From positions 1-64,000 of the forward strand of contig CAJTZL010000002.1 of NCBI GenBank assembly GCA_910583695.1: a stretch of 64,000 bases of DNA. The letters run 5' to 3'. Below the pieces are notes generated by a model. The model saw only the letters and a program-made list of their open reading frames with translations, did not search any database and was not told the origin of the DNA. The position numbers and the translations under genes are program-made. Positions 46,764 to 55,113 of the stretch are shown here, in pieces. The stretch is from an uncultured Oscillibacter sp. (lineage in GTDB: Bacteria > Bacillota > Clostridia > Oscillospirales > Oscillospiraceae). Position 1 is the first letter of the stretch, and every line of letters begins with the position of its first letter.

Positions 46764-48107
46764 TCAGGCGGCTTTCCCGCTCGTCCGGCGCAGAATCAGC
46801 CCAAGGACAAAACCGCACACGGCCGGCACGGTCCAGCCCAATCCATAGCGGTACAGCGGCAGCCAGGTTCCAATCCATTCCGCCAGGGGCCGGCAGGGCC
46901 CGCCGGTTACGCGGACCAGCTCCAGCACCGCCGCCGCCAGCCCGGCCCCCATGGTGCATTGATACACGATCCGCGCGTGGCCGAACCAGTTCCCGAAGAG
47001 GCCCAGCAGAATCAGCACAATTGCCAGGGGGCACAAAAAGTACAGCACCGGCACGGCCAGCGCGATGATGAGCGAAAGCCCGACGTTTGAAATCAGCAGG
47101 GAGACTCCGGTGAATACCAGCGCCCACCCCGTATAGCTCAGCCGCCCGGGGAACAGCTCCTGAAAGGTTTCACTGCAGGCCGTCACCAATCCAATGGCCG
47201 TCTTCATGCAGCAAAGGGTGACGGTCACTGCCAGAATCAGGTTTCCGCCCCGGCCAAAGTAATGCCGGGCGATGATGGCAAAGGCATCGCCTCCGTTGAA
47301 ATCCGGGTTGGTCAGCTCGGCGGCATAGAGCCCATAGCTCTGCGCGCCCACCAGAGCGGTGACGCCATAGATCAGGGCCATCAGAGCCGTGCTGATCACG
47401 CCCGCCCGGACGGCACTGCCCGCCACGGCCTCCGGCTCCGTCACGCCCAAGGTCCGTATGGTGCGGATCACAATGATGCCAAAGGCCAGGCTGGCGAGGG
47501 CGTCTAGGGTGTCGTAGCCCTGGAGGAAACCGGTGAAAAAGGAGCTGTCCGCGTAATTTCCCATGGAGGGCACCTCCGCTACGGCGTTCACCGGCTTCAT
47601 CAGGGCCGTGATCAGCAGGATTCCCAAAAAGATCAGGAATGCGGGATTCAGGAACTTCCCAACGGAGTCCAGAATCTTCGAGGGCCGCAGTGCGAAAAAC
47701 AGGACCGCTCCAAAAAACAGCGCCGTGAATGCCAGCTGGGGCAGCAGCACGCTTTCTCCAAGAAACGGGCTGACGCCGATGGTAAAGCTGGTGGCTCCGC
47801 ACCGCGGGATGGCGAACAGCGGCCCGATGGTGAGATAGAGGGCACAGGTAAACAGGCGGCAGAAGCGTTTGGAGACCCGCCCGGACAGGTCGATCAGGCC
47901 CTCACTGCGGGAGACGCCGATGGAGACGATGCCCAGCAGCGGGATGCCCACCGCCGTGACCAGCAGTCCCGCCAGTGCCGCCGGAAGGCCGCCTCCGGCC
48001 TTGCCGCCCAGAATCAGGGGGAAGATCAGATTGCCCGCCCCGAAAAAGAGCCCGAAGAGCATGGAGCCCACCAGACTCAGCTGGCGGATGTTCAACTTCT
48101 GTTTCAT
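46764..48107 (-). CDS. brnQ: Branched-chain amino acid transporter BrnQ
   Basis: A 447-residue cation-coupled carrier of the LIVCS family, with twelve predicted helices. The opening LSLVGSMLFGLFFGAGNLIF and the following PLILGGKAGGGL are family hallmarks; later LKTAIGLVTACSETFQELFP-like and ISNVGLSLIIALAVPVLYF segments agree. AGGAGG lies ahead of the ATG at 48107. It is convergent with vanT, with only 22 bases between their ends. The leader is long and structured, but no T-box was found. Confidence 0.93.
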   Translation of the reverse strand: MKQKLNIRQLSLVGSMLFGLFFGAGNLIFPLILGGKAGGGLPAALAGLLVTAVGIPLLGIVSIGVSRSEGLIDLSGRVSKRFCRLFTCALYLTIGPLFAIPRCGATSFTIGVSPFLGESVLLPQLAFTALFFGAVLFFALRPSKILDSVGKFLNPAFLIFLGILLITALMKPVNAVAEVPSMGNYADSSFFTGFLQGYDTLDALASLAFGIIVIRTIRTLGVTEPEAVAGSAVRAGVISTALMALIYGVTALVGAQSYGLYAAELTNPDFNGGDAFAIIARHYFGRGGNLILAVTVTLCCMKTAIGLVTACSETFQELFPGRLSYTGWALVFTGVSLLISNVGLSLIIALAVPVLYFLCPLAIVLILLGLFGNWFGHARIVYQCTMGAGLAAAVLELVRVTGGPCRPLAEWIGTWLPLYRYGLGWTVPAVCGFVLGLILRRTSGKAA

Positions 48108-48120
48108 ACGCAGTCCTCCT

Positions 48121-48310
48121 GGCGCGGCGTTTCTTCCCCGGCAAGAGCCGGAGAGGCGCCGCGCGGTCTTTTGTTTTTTGTCCGGGCCCCGGAAACCGCT
48201 TCCGCCGAAACGCCGAAACGGGCCCGCAGAGCACCGGCGGGCTTGGCGGGGCGCCGTGCCCTTAAAAGTACTATCGACAGCGGAGCGCAAAAAATTCCCT
48301 CCGCTGTAAA
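48121..48310 (-). promoter_or_regulatory. Structured leader of brnQ
   Basis: Two hairpins lie upstream of brnQ: CAGCGGAG/CTCCGCTG at 48279-48307 and a longer GCGCGGCG.../CGCCGCGC structure at 48122-48165 that ends next to the ribosome binding site. They could form an attenuator-like leader. No AGGGTGG T-box core or other known riboswitch core is visible. Confidence 0.4.
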
Positions 48311-48368
48311 ATTTAACGCGCGCTTTTTCTTTGGTGATTCGAACGCCAGCCAGCTTTGCGGATGCCCT

Positions 48369-48397
48369 TTGACGGGAATGCAATAAAGTGCTATAAT
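48369..48397 (+). promoter_or_regulatory. Promoter of the membrane protein-Res cassette
   Basis: TTGACG, 17 bases, perfect TATAAT. The leader to the first ATG is about 160 bases; the interval 48400-48560 shows no gene. Confidence 0.82.
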
Positions 48398-48563
48398 AAG
48401 TCAAAATGCCGCTTCAAGGGGAAACCTCTGCAGAGATTGTCAAACGCCTGCCGCTCCATGCCGCCCTCCGGTGCCGCTTTCACTCCGGCGGCAACGCTGT
48501 GCCGCTAGCTTTAAGTAGATGTTTGCAATCCATAGCCCCCAAGACGGTGAGGAAGGTGTTGTA

Positions 48564-49142
48564 ATGATAGACTGGGCATTGGTGTTGAGTATAATTGGCG
48601 CGGCAGCATGGGTACCGATTATTGCTACTCCCGTTATAAATTTGTTTAGAAATGTTAGCGCAATCTTGATTGATTCTAGGATTTTAACGAATGGAACAGG
48701 TGTATCTGCGGGAAAAAAGGAAAAAAAGAATGGGACAATTCTTATATTGTTCATAAATGTGCACATCAAAAATGTGGATTTCTTCCCAACAGATATTTCC
48801 GCAAAAATTAAATTGATGAGTGGCGCAATATCCAATGCTGTATTATTAGACTGTTCAACAGTTGTTTCAAATAATGAAAAAGGGAGAAGAATCATATTTA
48901 CATTTCCTCATGACATGGAGTGGAATGTTTATAGGACAATCCATGGAAATGCTGATAATATCAAGGCAGTAGCATTTCTGGCAGAAAATGCAGCTTTCCA
49001 ACAGCTTCAAGATATTGATGAGATTGAGATCATTTTACATAAAGATAAGCTGCTCCGGAAAACCATTAAAATACGCCATTCACAGTTCCCCAAATTTAAT
49101 GCACCGCAAATGATTGATAAATATGAGGTAGCGTTGGAATGA
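48564..49142 (+). CDS. AT-rich membrane-anchored protein of unknown function
   Basis: A 192-residue protein starting after GAGGAAGG. One N-terminal helix (WALVLSIIGAAAWVPIIATP, residues 4-23) is followed by a beta-rich cytoplasmic or external domain (GTILILFINVHIKNVDFF, SAKIKLMSGAISNAVLLD, RRIIFTFPHDMEW). Its base composition and codons are strongly AT-rich, unlike any neighbour except the pilin head, which suggests recent transfer. It overlaps the Res-like gene by four bases, so the two are made together. I recognise no family. The shape is like membrane partners in defence operons, but that is inference. Confidence 0.75.
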   Translation: MIDWALVLSIIGAAAWVPIIATPVINLFRNVSAILIDSRILTNGTGVSAGKKEKKNGTILILFINVHIKNVDFFPTDISAKIKLMSGAISNAVLLDCSTVVSNNEKGRRIIFTFPHDMEWNVYRTIHGNADNIKAVAFLAENAAFQQLQDIDEIEIILHKDKLLRKTIKIRHSQFPKFNAPQMIDKYEVALE

Positions 49143-52100
49143 AATTCAAATTTACCATCCAGCCATACCAGACCGAGGCGGTAGACAGTGTGACCGGCGT
49201 TTTCGCGGGCCAGCCCTTCAACGACCACTTCACCTACCGCCGAGACGCCGCGCCCCAACGCACCGCCGAAAGCTGGCTGCAAACGGAAGAGGAGCAGTAC
49301 CTGGGCTTTGCCAACGCCAGGGTGGAGCTGTCCGCCGGCCAGCTTTTGGAGAATATCCGCATGACCCAGGCCCGGAACAACATCAAGCTGTCGGAAACGC
49401 TGGAGCACGGCCTGGGGGCCTGTTCCCTGGACATTGAGATGGAAACCGGGACAGGCAAAACCTACGTTTACATCAAAACCATGTTTGAGCTGAACAAACG
49501 CTACGGCTGGAGCAAGTTCATCGTGGTGGTGCCCAGCGTTGCCATCCGTGAGGGCGTCCGCAAGAGCTTCGACGCCATGCAGGAGCACTTTATGGAGCAC
49601 TACGGCAAAAAGGCCCGCTTCTTTGTCTACGACTCCAAAAATCTGGCGGAGATTGACCATTTCAGCCAGAGCGCGGAAATCCATGTCATGATCATCAACA
49701 CCCAGGCCTTCAACGCCCGGGGCAGGGACGCCCGGCGCATCCGCACGGAGATGGACGACTTCGGCTCCCGGCGGCCCATTGACGTGCTCAAGGCCACCAG
49801 GCCCATCGTGATTCTGGACGAGCCCCAGAAAATGGGCGGCGCGGCCACGCAGGAGAGCCTGCGGGAATTTCAGCCCCTGTTCTGCCTGAACTACTCCGCC
49901 ACCCACAAGCAGCGTCACAATCTGGTGTATGTGCTGGACGCACTGGACGCCTATCACAAGCGGCTGGTCAAGCACATCGAGGTCAAGGGCTTTACACTCA
50001 AGAACCTGCGGGGAACCGACGGGTATCTCTTTCTGGAGGACATTGTCATCTCTCCGAAAAAGCCTCCCCGGGCCCGGCTGGAATTTGAGATCGGCTACAG
50101 CAGATCCATCAACCGCGAAAGCCGCATGGTAGGCGTCGGCGACGACCTCTACGCGCTCTCAAAGCACATGGAGCAGTATCGGGGCTTTCGCGTCAGCGAC
50201 GTGGATCCGGTTCGGGGAACCCTTTCCTTCACCAACGGCACGGTGGTCCGCACCGGCGAAGTGACCGGGGACGTGTCGGAGGCGGACCTGCGCCGGGTGC
50301 AGATTCGGGAGACGATTCGCTCCCACTTCGAGAAGGAACAGGAGCTCTTCGGCAGGGGCATCAAAACCCTCTCTTTGTTTTTCATTGACGAGGTGGCAAA
50401 GTACCGCCGGTACGATGCCGACGGTGAGGAGGTCAACGCCGAATACGGCGAGATCTTCGAGCGGGAATACGCCGACATTCTGGACGAGTACCTGTCCCTT
50501 GGCAGTACGCCTTATGCGCAGTACCTCCAAAGCATTGAGGCTCACCGGACCCACGCCGGGTATTTCAGCATTGACAAAAAAGGCCGGAAGGTGGACAGCT
50601 CCCTCAAACGCGGCAGTGATGAAAGCGACGACATCTCCGCCTACGACCTGATTTTGAAGGACAAGGAGCGGCTGCTGTCCTTTCAAAATCCGGTGCGCTT
50701 CATCTTCTCTCATTCGGCCCTGCGGGAGGGCTGGGACAATCCCAATGTATTTCAAATCTGCACCCTGAAGCACGGCGGAAATTCCCCGACGCAGAAGCGG
50801 CAGGAGGTGGGCCGCGGCCTCCGCCTGTGCGTGGACCAGCGCGGCGTCCGTATGGACGCGGATACGCTGGGAATCCAGGTGCAGCAGGTAAACCGGCTGA
50901 CGGTGATTGCCTCCGACGGCTACCAGGAGTTTGTGGCAGACTTGCAGCGGGGCATCCGGGAGGATCTTTACGAGCGCCCGGTCAAGGCCGTCCCGGAGTA
51001 TTTCATCGGAAAGACCCTTGTGGTAAACGGCAGCGAGTGGACCGTTTCGGAAAAGCAGGGACGGGATATTTACCGCTACCTGATCAGAAACTACTATATT
51101 GACGACGATGACCACGTAAGCGAGACATACCGCGCGGCTCTGGCCGAAGGCGCACTGGCACCGCTGCCGGAGAGCTGTTCGGAAATCTCGGCGGGCGTCC
51201 ACGCGCTGGTACAGAACATCTTTGACGAACGGGTCCTGGACGATATGATTCGAAACGGCCTCGAATCCAAGGTTCAGGAAAACCCGCTGAACGACCGCTT
51301 CTACAGCGAGGAGTTCCAAGCCCTCTGGAACTGCATCCGTCACAAGTACGCCTACACCGTGGACTTTGACAGCGAGGCTCTGATTCAAAAGGCCATTGCC
51401 CATTTGGACAGCACCATGTTTACTGCAAAGCTCCAGTACACGGTGACAACCGGGCGGCAGGGACCGGCCTGGACTTCGGAACAGCTGAAAAGCGGCGGCG
51501 GTTTTGTGATGGAGCACAGTCAGACGCACACTCTGGAGCGGACCGGGAGCCGTTTTGTCAAATACGATCTGGTTGGAAAGGTCGCGGAAGGAACCCGGCT
51601 GACCCGGAGGTCCGCCGCCCGGATTCTCTCCGGGATTGAACCCCGCACCTTTGACATGTTCAAGCACAATCCGGAGGAATTTATTGCCAAGGCGGTCCGG
51701 CTCATCAATGAGCAGAAAGCAATGCTGCTTGTGGAGAACATCGCCTACTACCCGGCGGAGGGCGCCTATGACAGCACCGTCTTTACAGCGAAGAAGAACA
51801 CCGACCTTTCCCAGGCCTACCGCGCAAAACGGAACGTGCAGGACTATGTGATCACGGATGGCTACGCCAAAGACGGGCGGAGCATTGAGCGCAGGTTTGC
51901 CGAGGATTTGGACGCGGCAAACGAGGTGCTTGTGTACGCCAAGCTGCCCAAGGACTTTTCCATTCCGACGCCAATGGGCGGCTACTCTCCCGACTGGGCC
52001 ATCGTCTTCCGCCGGGGAATGACCCGGCACGCCTTCGTCCTTGCGGAAACAAAGGGTTCCACGGATGCGTGGAACCTGAGGCCGGTGGAACAGGCGAAGA

Positions 52101-52204
52101 TCGCCTGTGTGAAGAAGCTCTTTGCCGCGCTCTCCCCGGCGGATGTGGCGTATTATGCGGTGGACAGCTATCAGCATTTGCTGGACGTCATGGAGGCGCT
52201 GTAA
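49139..52204 (+). CDS. Type III restriction enzyme Res-like helicase-nuclease without Mod
   Basis: A 1,021-residue superfamily 2 helicase/translocase with C-terminal nuclease. Motif I METGTGKTYVY lies near residues 100-110, motif II DEPQKMGG near 226-233, SATHKQRHN follows, and motif VI QEVGRGLRLCVDQ lies near 554-566. The C terminus has a PD-(D/E)xK-type site, PDWAIVF then LAETKG near 951-973. This matches Res subunits in length and order. No methyltransferase (Mod) gene is in the window on either side, so it cannot be a complete type III system as seen. The first 60 residues, the GC content and the codon use match the chromosome better than the preceding gene does. Confidence 0.9.
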   Translation: MKFKFTIQPYQTEAVDSVTGVFAGQPFNDHFTYRRDAAPQRTAESWLQTEEEQYLGFANARVELSAGQLLENIRMTQARNNIKLSETLEHGLGACSLDIEMETGTGKTYVYIKTMFELNKRYGWSKFIVVVPSVAIREGVRKSFDAMQEHFMEHYGKKARFFVYDSKNLAEIDHFSQSAEIHVMIINTQAFNARGRDARRIRTEMDDFGSRRPIDVLKATRPIVILDEPQKMGGAATQESLREFQPLFCLNYSATHKQRHNLVYVLDALDAYHKRLVKHIEVKGFTLKNLRGTDGYLFLEDIVISPKKPPRARLEFEIGYSRSINRESRMVGVGDDLYALSKHMEQYRGFRVSDVDPVRGTLSFTNGTVVRTGEVTGDVSEADLRRVQIRETIRSHFEKEQELFGRGIKTLSLFFIDEVAKYRRYDADGEEVNAEYGEIFEREYADILDEYLSLGSTPYAQYLQSIEAHRTHAGYFSIDKKGRKVDSSLKRGSDESDDISAYDLILKDKERLLSFQNPVRFIFSHSALREGWDNPNVFQICTLKHGGNSPTQKRQEVGRGLRLCVDQRGVRMDADTLGIQVQQVNRLTVIASDGYQEFVADLQRGIREDLYERPVKAVPEYFIGKTLVVNGSEWTVSEKQGRDIYRYLIRNYYIDDDDHVSETYRAALAEGALAPLPESCSEISAGVHALVQNIFDERVLDDMIRNGLESKVQENPLNDRFYSEEFQALWNCIRHKYAYTVDFDSEALIQKAIAHLDSTMFTAKLQYTVTTGRQGPAWTSEQLKSGGGFVMEHSQTHTLERTGSRFVKYDLVGKVAEGTRLTRRSAARILSGIEPRTFDMFKHNPEEFIAKAVRLINEQKAMLLVENIAYYPAEGAYDSTVFTAKKNTDLSQAYRAKRNVQDYVITDGYAKDGRSIERRFAEDLDAANEVLVYAKLPKDFSIPTPMGGYSPDWAIVFRRGMTRHAFVLAETKGSTDAWNLRPVEQAKIACVKKLFAALSPADVAYYAVDSYQHLLDVMEAL

Positions 52205-52243
52205 GAAACGCCGGAGGGGCGTTCCCGCCGATGCGGACAAAGG

Positions 52244-52290
52244 AAAAGGTCTGGGACTGGTTCAGCCGAACAAGTCCCAGACCCTTTTCT
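52244..52290 (+). terminator. Terminator of the Res cassette
   Basis: An 11-bp stem (GGTCTGGGACT / AGTCCCAGACC) flanked by AAAA on the left and TTTT on the right. Confidence 0.88.
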
Positions 52291-52435
52291 TATGGTCCGG
52301 AGCCCTTGTTGACATTCATAAATTCACAAAACCCGTTCCGTTTTCTGCAAATCGCCTTTTTTCGACCCGGCAGAAGCCCCAAAACAGTTTCCTGAATTTT
52401 CCTTTCGTCAAAACGGATAAATTCTCTCCGGCCAA

Positions 52436-52464
52436 TTGACAATCTTTTGGTCAGACCTTATACT
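52436..52464 (+). promoter_or_regulatory. Promoter of the C-S lyase operon
   Basis: TTGACA, 17 bases, TATACT: near-consensus. Two tandem near-palindromic boxes follow at 52470-52502, at and after the transcription start. Confidence 0.9.
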
Positions 52465-52469
52465 TCAAA

Positions 52470-52502
52470 TGGTTTTATCATTAAACTGTTTTATCACTAA
52501 AC
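52470..52502 (+). promoter_or_regulatory. Tandem operator-like boxes
   Basis: Two adjacent copies, GGTTTTATCATTAAAC (ends 52486) and TGTTTTATCACTAAAC (ends 52502). Each is a GTTT-N7-AAAC dyad. They sit between the promoter and the AAGGAGG site. The MarR-type protein encoded at the far end of the gene group is a plausible ligand. Confidence 0.6.
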
Positions 52503-52516
52503 AAGGAGGAGAACCG

Positions 52517-54250
52517 ATGGCCTACGATTTCGACAAGCCGATTGACCGGCATGGCACAAACAGCGCCAAATGGGAATTTATGCCGGTGCAGAACCGCCAT
52601 GCGGAGACCAGCACCCTTCCCTTCTGGGTGGCGGACATGGACTTCCCCTGCCCCGACGGCGTAGTGGAAGCCCTCCACAAGCGGGTGGACCGGAAGATCT
52701 TCGGCTACAGCGCCAACTTCACCGGGGAGTTCTTCCGCAGCGTCTGCGGCTGGTACTGGCATCGCTTCGGCTGGTACGTCAATTCCAGGGACGTGTTCTA
52801 CTGCGGCGGCATCGTCCCCGCCCTGCGCTTCCTCATCCAGCTCATGACCCACGAGGGGGACCAGGTGCTGCTCCAGCCCCCGGTCTACCGTCCCTTCTAC
52901 AACAAGGTTCGCTGCACCCACCGCATCCCGGTGGAAAACCGTCTGGTGGAAGGCCCCGACGGCTATGAAATTGACTTTGCCGACTTCGAGAAGAAGGTAA
53001 AGGACCCCAGGACCACCCTCTTCCTCCTGTGCTCCCCCCACAACCCCAGCGGCCGGGTGTGGACGGAGGAGGAGCTCCGCCGGATGGGGGAGCTGTGCCT
53101 GGAAAACGGCGTCCGCATTGTGGCCGACGAGATTCATCACGACATCGTGGCCCCCGGCTTCCGGCATATCCCCTTGGAGACGCTGTTCCCGGAGCGGAAA
53201 AACGACATCGTCACCTGCGCCTCCGTGTCCAAGACCTTCAATCTGGCGGGGCTGTCCTATTCCAACATCGTCATCCACGATCCCCACCTCCAGGCCCTCT
53301 GGACCCGCTATGTACAGGACGAGTGCGGCATCAGGCTGCCCAACCCCCTGTCCATCACCGCCATAGAGGCCGCCTACGCCACCGGGGAAGAGTGGCTGGA
53401 CCAGCTCAACGGCTACCTCCATGACAACCTGGTCTTCGTCAGGGACTACCTGGCCCGGCATCTCCCGAAAGCCCGGATGTACCTTCCCCAGGGCACCTAT
53501 TTCGCCTGGGTGGACGCGGCCCCCTACCTGAAGGGCAGCGCCCGGGAGGACCTGGACAGCTATCTGGTGAAAACCGCCAACATCCTCATCGAGAGCGGTC
53601 CGGAGGGCGAGCCCATCTTCGGCCCCGGCGGAGAAACCCGCCTGCGGATCAACGCCGCCTGCCCCCGGTCCATGCTGGAGGAGGGCCTGCGCCGGATGTG
53701 CGAGGCCCTGAACCGAGTCTTTCCCGGCGACCGAGTGGAGGACTTTGCCTACCAAACTCCCTGGGGTGAGGGCCGGCTGTCCGATAACGGCGGGAAATCC
53801 ACAATCCTTTTGTTCCTGCGCTACTACGGCTGCACCATCTGCCAGCTGGATATGCTCCGGCTGAAAGAGGCGTATCCGAAGATCGAGGCGGCGGGCGGAC
53901 GGGTCCTGGTGGTGCTGCAAAGCGATCCAGCCGTCCTTCGGGAGCAGACCGGCCCAGACCACTATCCCTTTGCGATTATCTGCGACCCGGAGCAGGCGCT
54001 GTACCGCCGCTATCACGTGTGCCCCGCCCTGTCCATGGAGCGGATGGCGGACATCCGCGTTCTGGAGAAGATCGGACAGGCCCGGGCCGCCGGACTGGTT
54101 CACGGCAGGTACGAGGGAAACGAGCTCCAGCTTCCCGCCGTGTTTTTGCTGGACAAAAACAACACCGTGCTGAAAGCTCACTATGCCGCCAAGGCGGCGG
54201 ACCTGCCGGACATGGAGCAGCTGGCCGGCTGGCTGAGCGGAAAGGAGTAA
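52517..54250 (+). CDS. PatB/MalY-type C-S lyase fused to a redoxin domain
   Basis: A 577-residue fusion. Residues 1-395 are a fold-type I PLP enzyme of the PatB/MalY family (beta C-S lyase/aminotransferase): STLPFWVADMDFPCP, CSPHNPSGRVWT, VADEIHHDIV and the PLP lysine in SVSKTFNLAGL, with the C-terminal arginine in ETRLRINAACP. After a linker, residues 425-577 form an AhpC/TSA-like thioredoxin fold with a CTIC pair in YYGCTICQLDMLRL and FLLDKNNTVLKAH. PatB enzymes are normally about 390 residues, so the second half is a true addition. A sulfur role is likely: release of thiol or sulfide, then its redox handling. AAGGAGG precedes the ATG. Confidence 0.9.
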   Translation: MAYDFDKPIDRHGTNSAKWEFMPVQNRHAETSTLPFWVADMDFPCPDGVVEALHKRVDRKIFGYSANFTGEFFRSVCGWYWHRFGWYVNSRDVFYCGGIVPALRFLIQLMTHEGDQVLLQPPVYRPFYNKVRCTHRIPVENRLVEGPDGYEIDFADFEKKVKDPRTTLFLLCSPHNPSGRVWTEEELRRMGELCLENGVRIVADEIHHDIVAPGFRHIPLETLFPERKNDIVTCASVSKTFNLAGLSYSNIVIHDPHLQALWTRYVQDECGIRLPNPLSITAIEAAYATGEEWLDQLNGYLHDNLVFVRDYLARHLPKARMYLPQGTYFAWVDAAPYLKGSAREDLDSYLVKTANILIESGPEGEPIFGPGGETRLRINAACPRSMLEEGLRRMCEALNRVFPGDRVEDFAYQTPWGEGRLSDNGGKSTILLFLRYYGCTICQLDMLRLKEAYPKIEAAGGRVLVVLQSDPAVLREQTGPDHYPFAIICDPEQALYRRYHVCPALSMERMADIRVLEKIGQARAAGLVHGRYEGNELQLPAVFLLDKNNTVLKAHYAAKAADLPDMEQLAGWLSGKE

Positions 54251-54256
54251 CGCAGG

Positions 54257-55045
54257 ATGAATCGAACTCGCGTGGTAACGCTGACCTTCAGTCCCAACGG
54301 GACCACCCGGCAGGTGTCGGACGCCATCGCGCAGGGCATCGGCGCCCCGGAGCGGCTGGAGCTGGACCGCACCGCCTTCGACAGCCGCTGGACGGGGGAA
54401 ACCCTCCGCCCCGGGGATGTGGCGGTCATCGCCCTGCCGGTGTACTACGGGCGGCTGCCCAAGCTGATGGTGGAGTTCTTCCGCTATATCCGGGCGGAGG
54501 GCATCCCCGCCGTGCTGGCGGTGACTTATGGCAACCGGGACTACGAGGACGCCCTGCTGGAGCTGAAAAACGAGAGCCGGGCCCACGGCTTTGTACCTGT
54601 GGCGGCGGGGGCCTTCGTCACCCATCACTGCATGGCGGGAAAGCTGGCGGAGGGCCGTCCCAACGGGGACGATCTGGCCCAGGCCCGGGAACTGGGGGAA
54701 CAAGCCGCGGCCCTGCTGGCCGGACTGAACAGCCTGGAGGGCCTGGAGCTGCATGTCAAGGGGAGCTTCCCCTATACGCCCGGCTCCGACCTGCCCGTGG
54801 GCCCGGGGACTGACCCGGACAAGTGCACCGGCTGCGGCCTTTGTCAGAGAAACTGCCCGGTGCAGGCCATCAATCCCCTGGACCCTGCGGAAATCGACGG
54901 CTGGCGCTGTCTGTTCTGCACCCGCTGCATCCACAGCTGCCCCGCCGGGGCCAAGTTCATTTCCCTGCCCGCCATGCGGGAGAAGCTGGTCCTCCTGGAG
55001 AACATGATGGCCCAGCCCAAGGAAAACGAACGGTTCCTGATCTGA
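54257..55045 (+). CDS. EFR1-type flavodoxin-ferredoxin fusion
   Basis: A 262-residue electron-transfer protein. Residues 1-170 have a flavodoxin-like fold (VVTLTFSPNGTTRQVSDAIA, VIALPVYYGRLPKLM, VTYGNRDYEDALLEL). The C-terminal part holds two 4Fe-4S sites, CTGCGLCQRNCPV and CLFCTRCIHSCPA. It lies 6 bases after the C-S lyase fusion gene and probably supplies or takes electrons in the same pathway, perhaps through the redoxin domain. Confidence 0.92.
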   Translation: MNRTRVVTLTFSPNGTTRQVSDAIAQGIGAPERLELDRTAFDSRWTGETLRPGDVAVIALPVYYGRLPKLMVEFFRYIRAEGIPAVLAVTYGNRDYEDALLELKNESRAHGFVPVAAGAFVTHHCMAGKLAEGRPNGDDLAQARELGEQAAALLAGLNSLEGLELHVKGSFPYTPGSDLPVGPGTDPDKCTGCGLCQRNCPVQAINPLDPAEIDGWRCLFCTRCIHSCPAGAKFISLPAMREKLVLLENMMAQPKENERFLI

Positions 55046-55113
55046 CCGCCGCAAATTTGGGAGAAACGCAAATCCAGCCAGTTCATATGACGATTACATA
55101 GGGAGGAAACACT

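Noticed and set aside
48108..48430. T-box leader for brnQ
   Set aside because: The T-box sequence AGGGTGGNACCGCG is absent; only hairpins without a known class are visible.
46742..48563. Missing Mod methyltransferase for the Res-like protein
   Set aside because: brnQ and a non-coding leader fill the space upstream, and the C-S lyase operon lies downstream. No methyltransferase motif (DPPY or FxGxG) was seen nearby.
50159..55054. Long minus-strand frames (693 and 857 codons) opposite the Res-like and C-S lyase genes
   Set aside because: They cross real gene boundaries on the other strand and have no recognisable domains.
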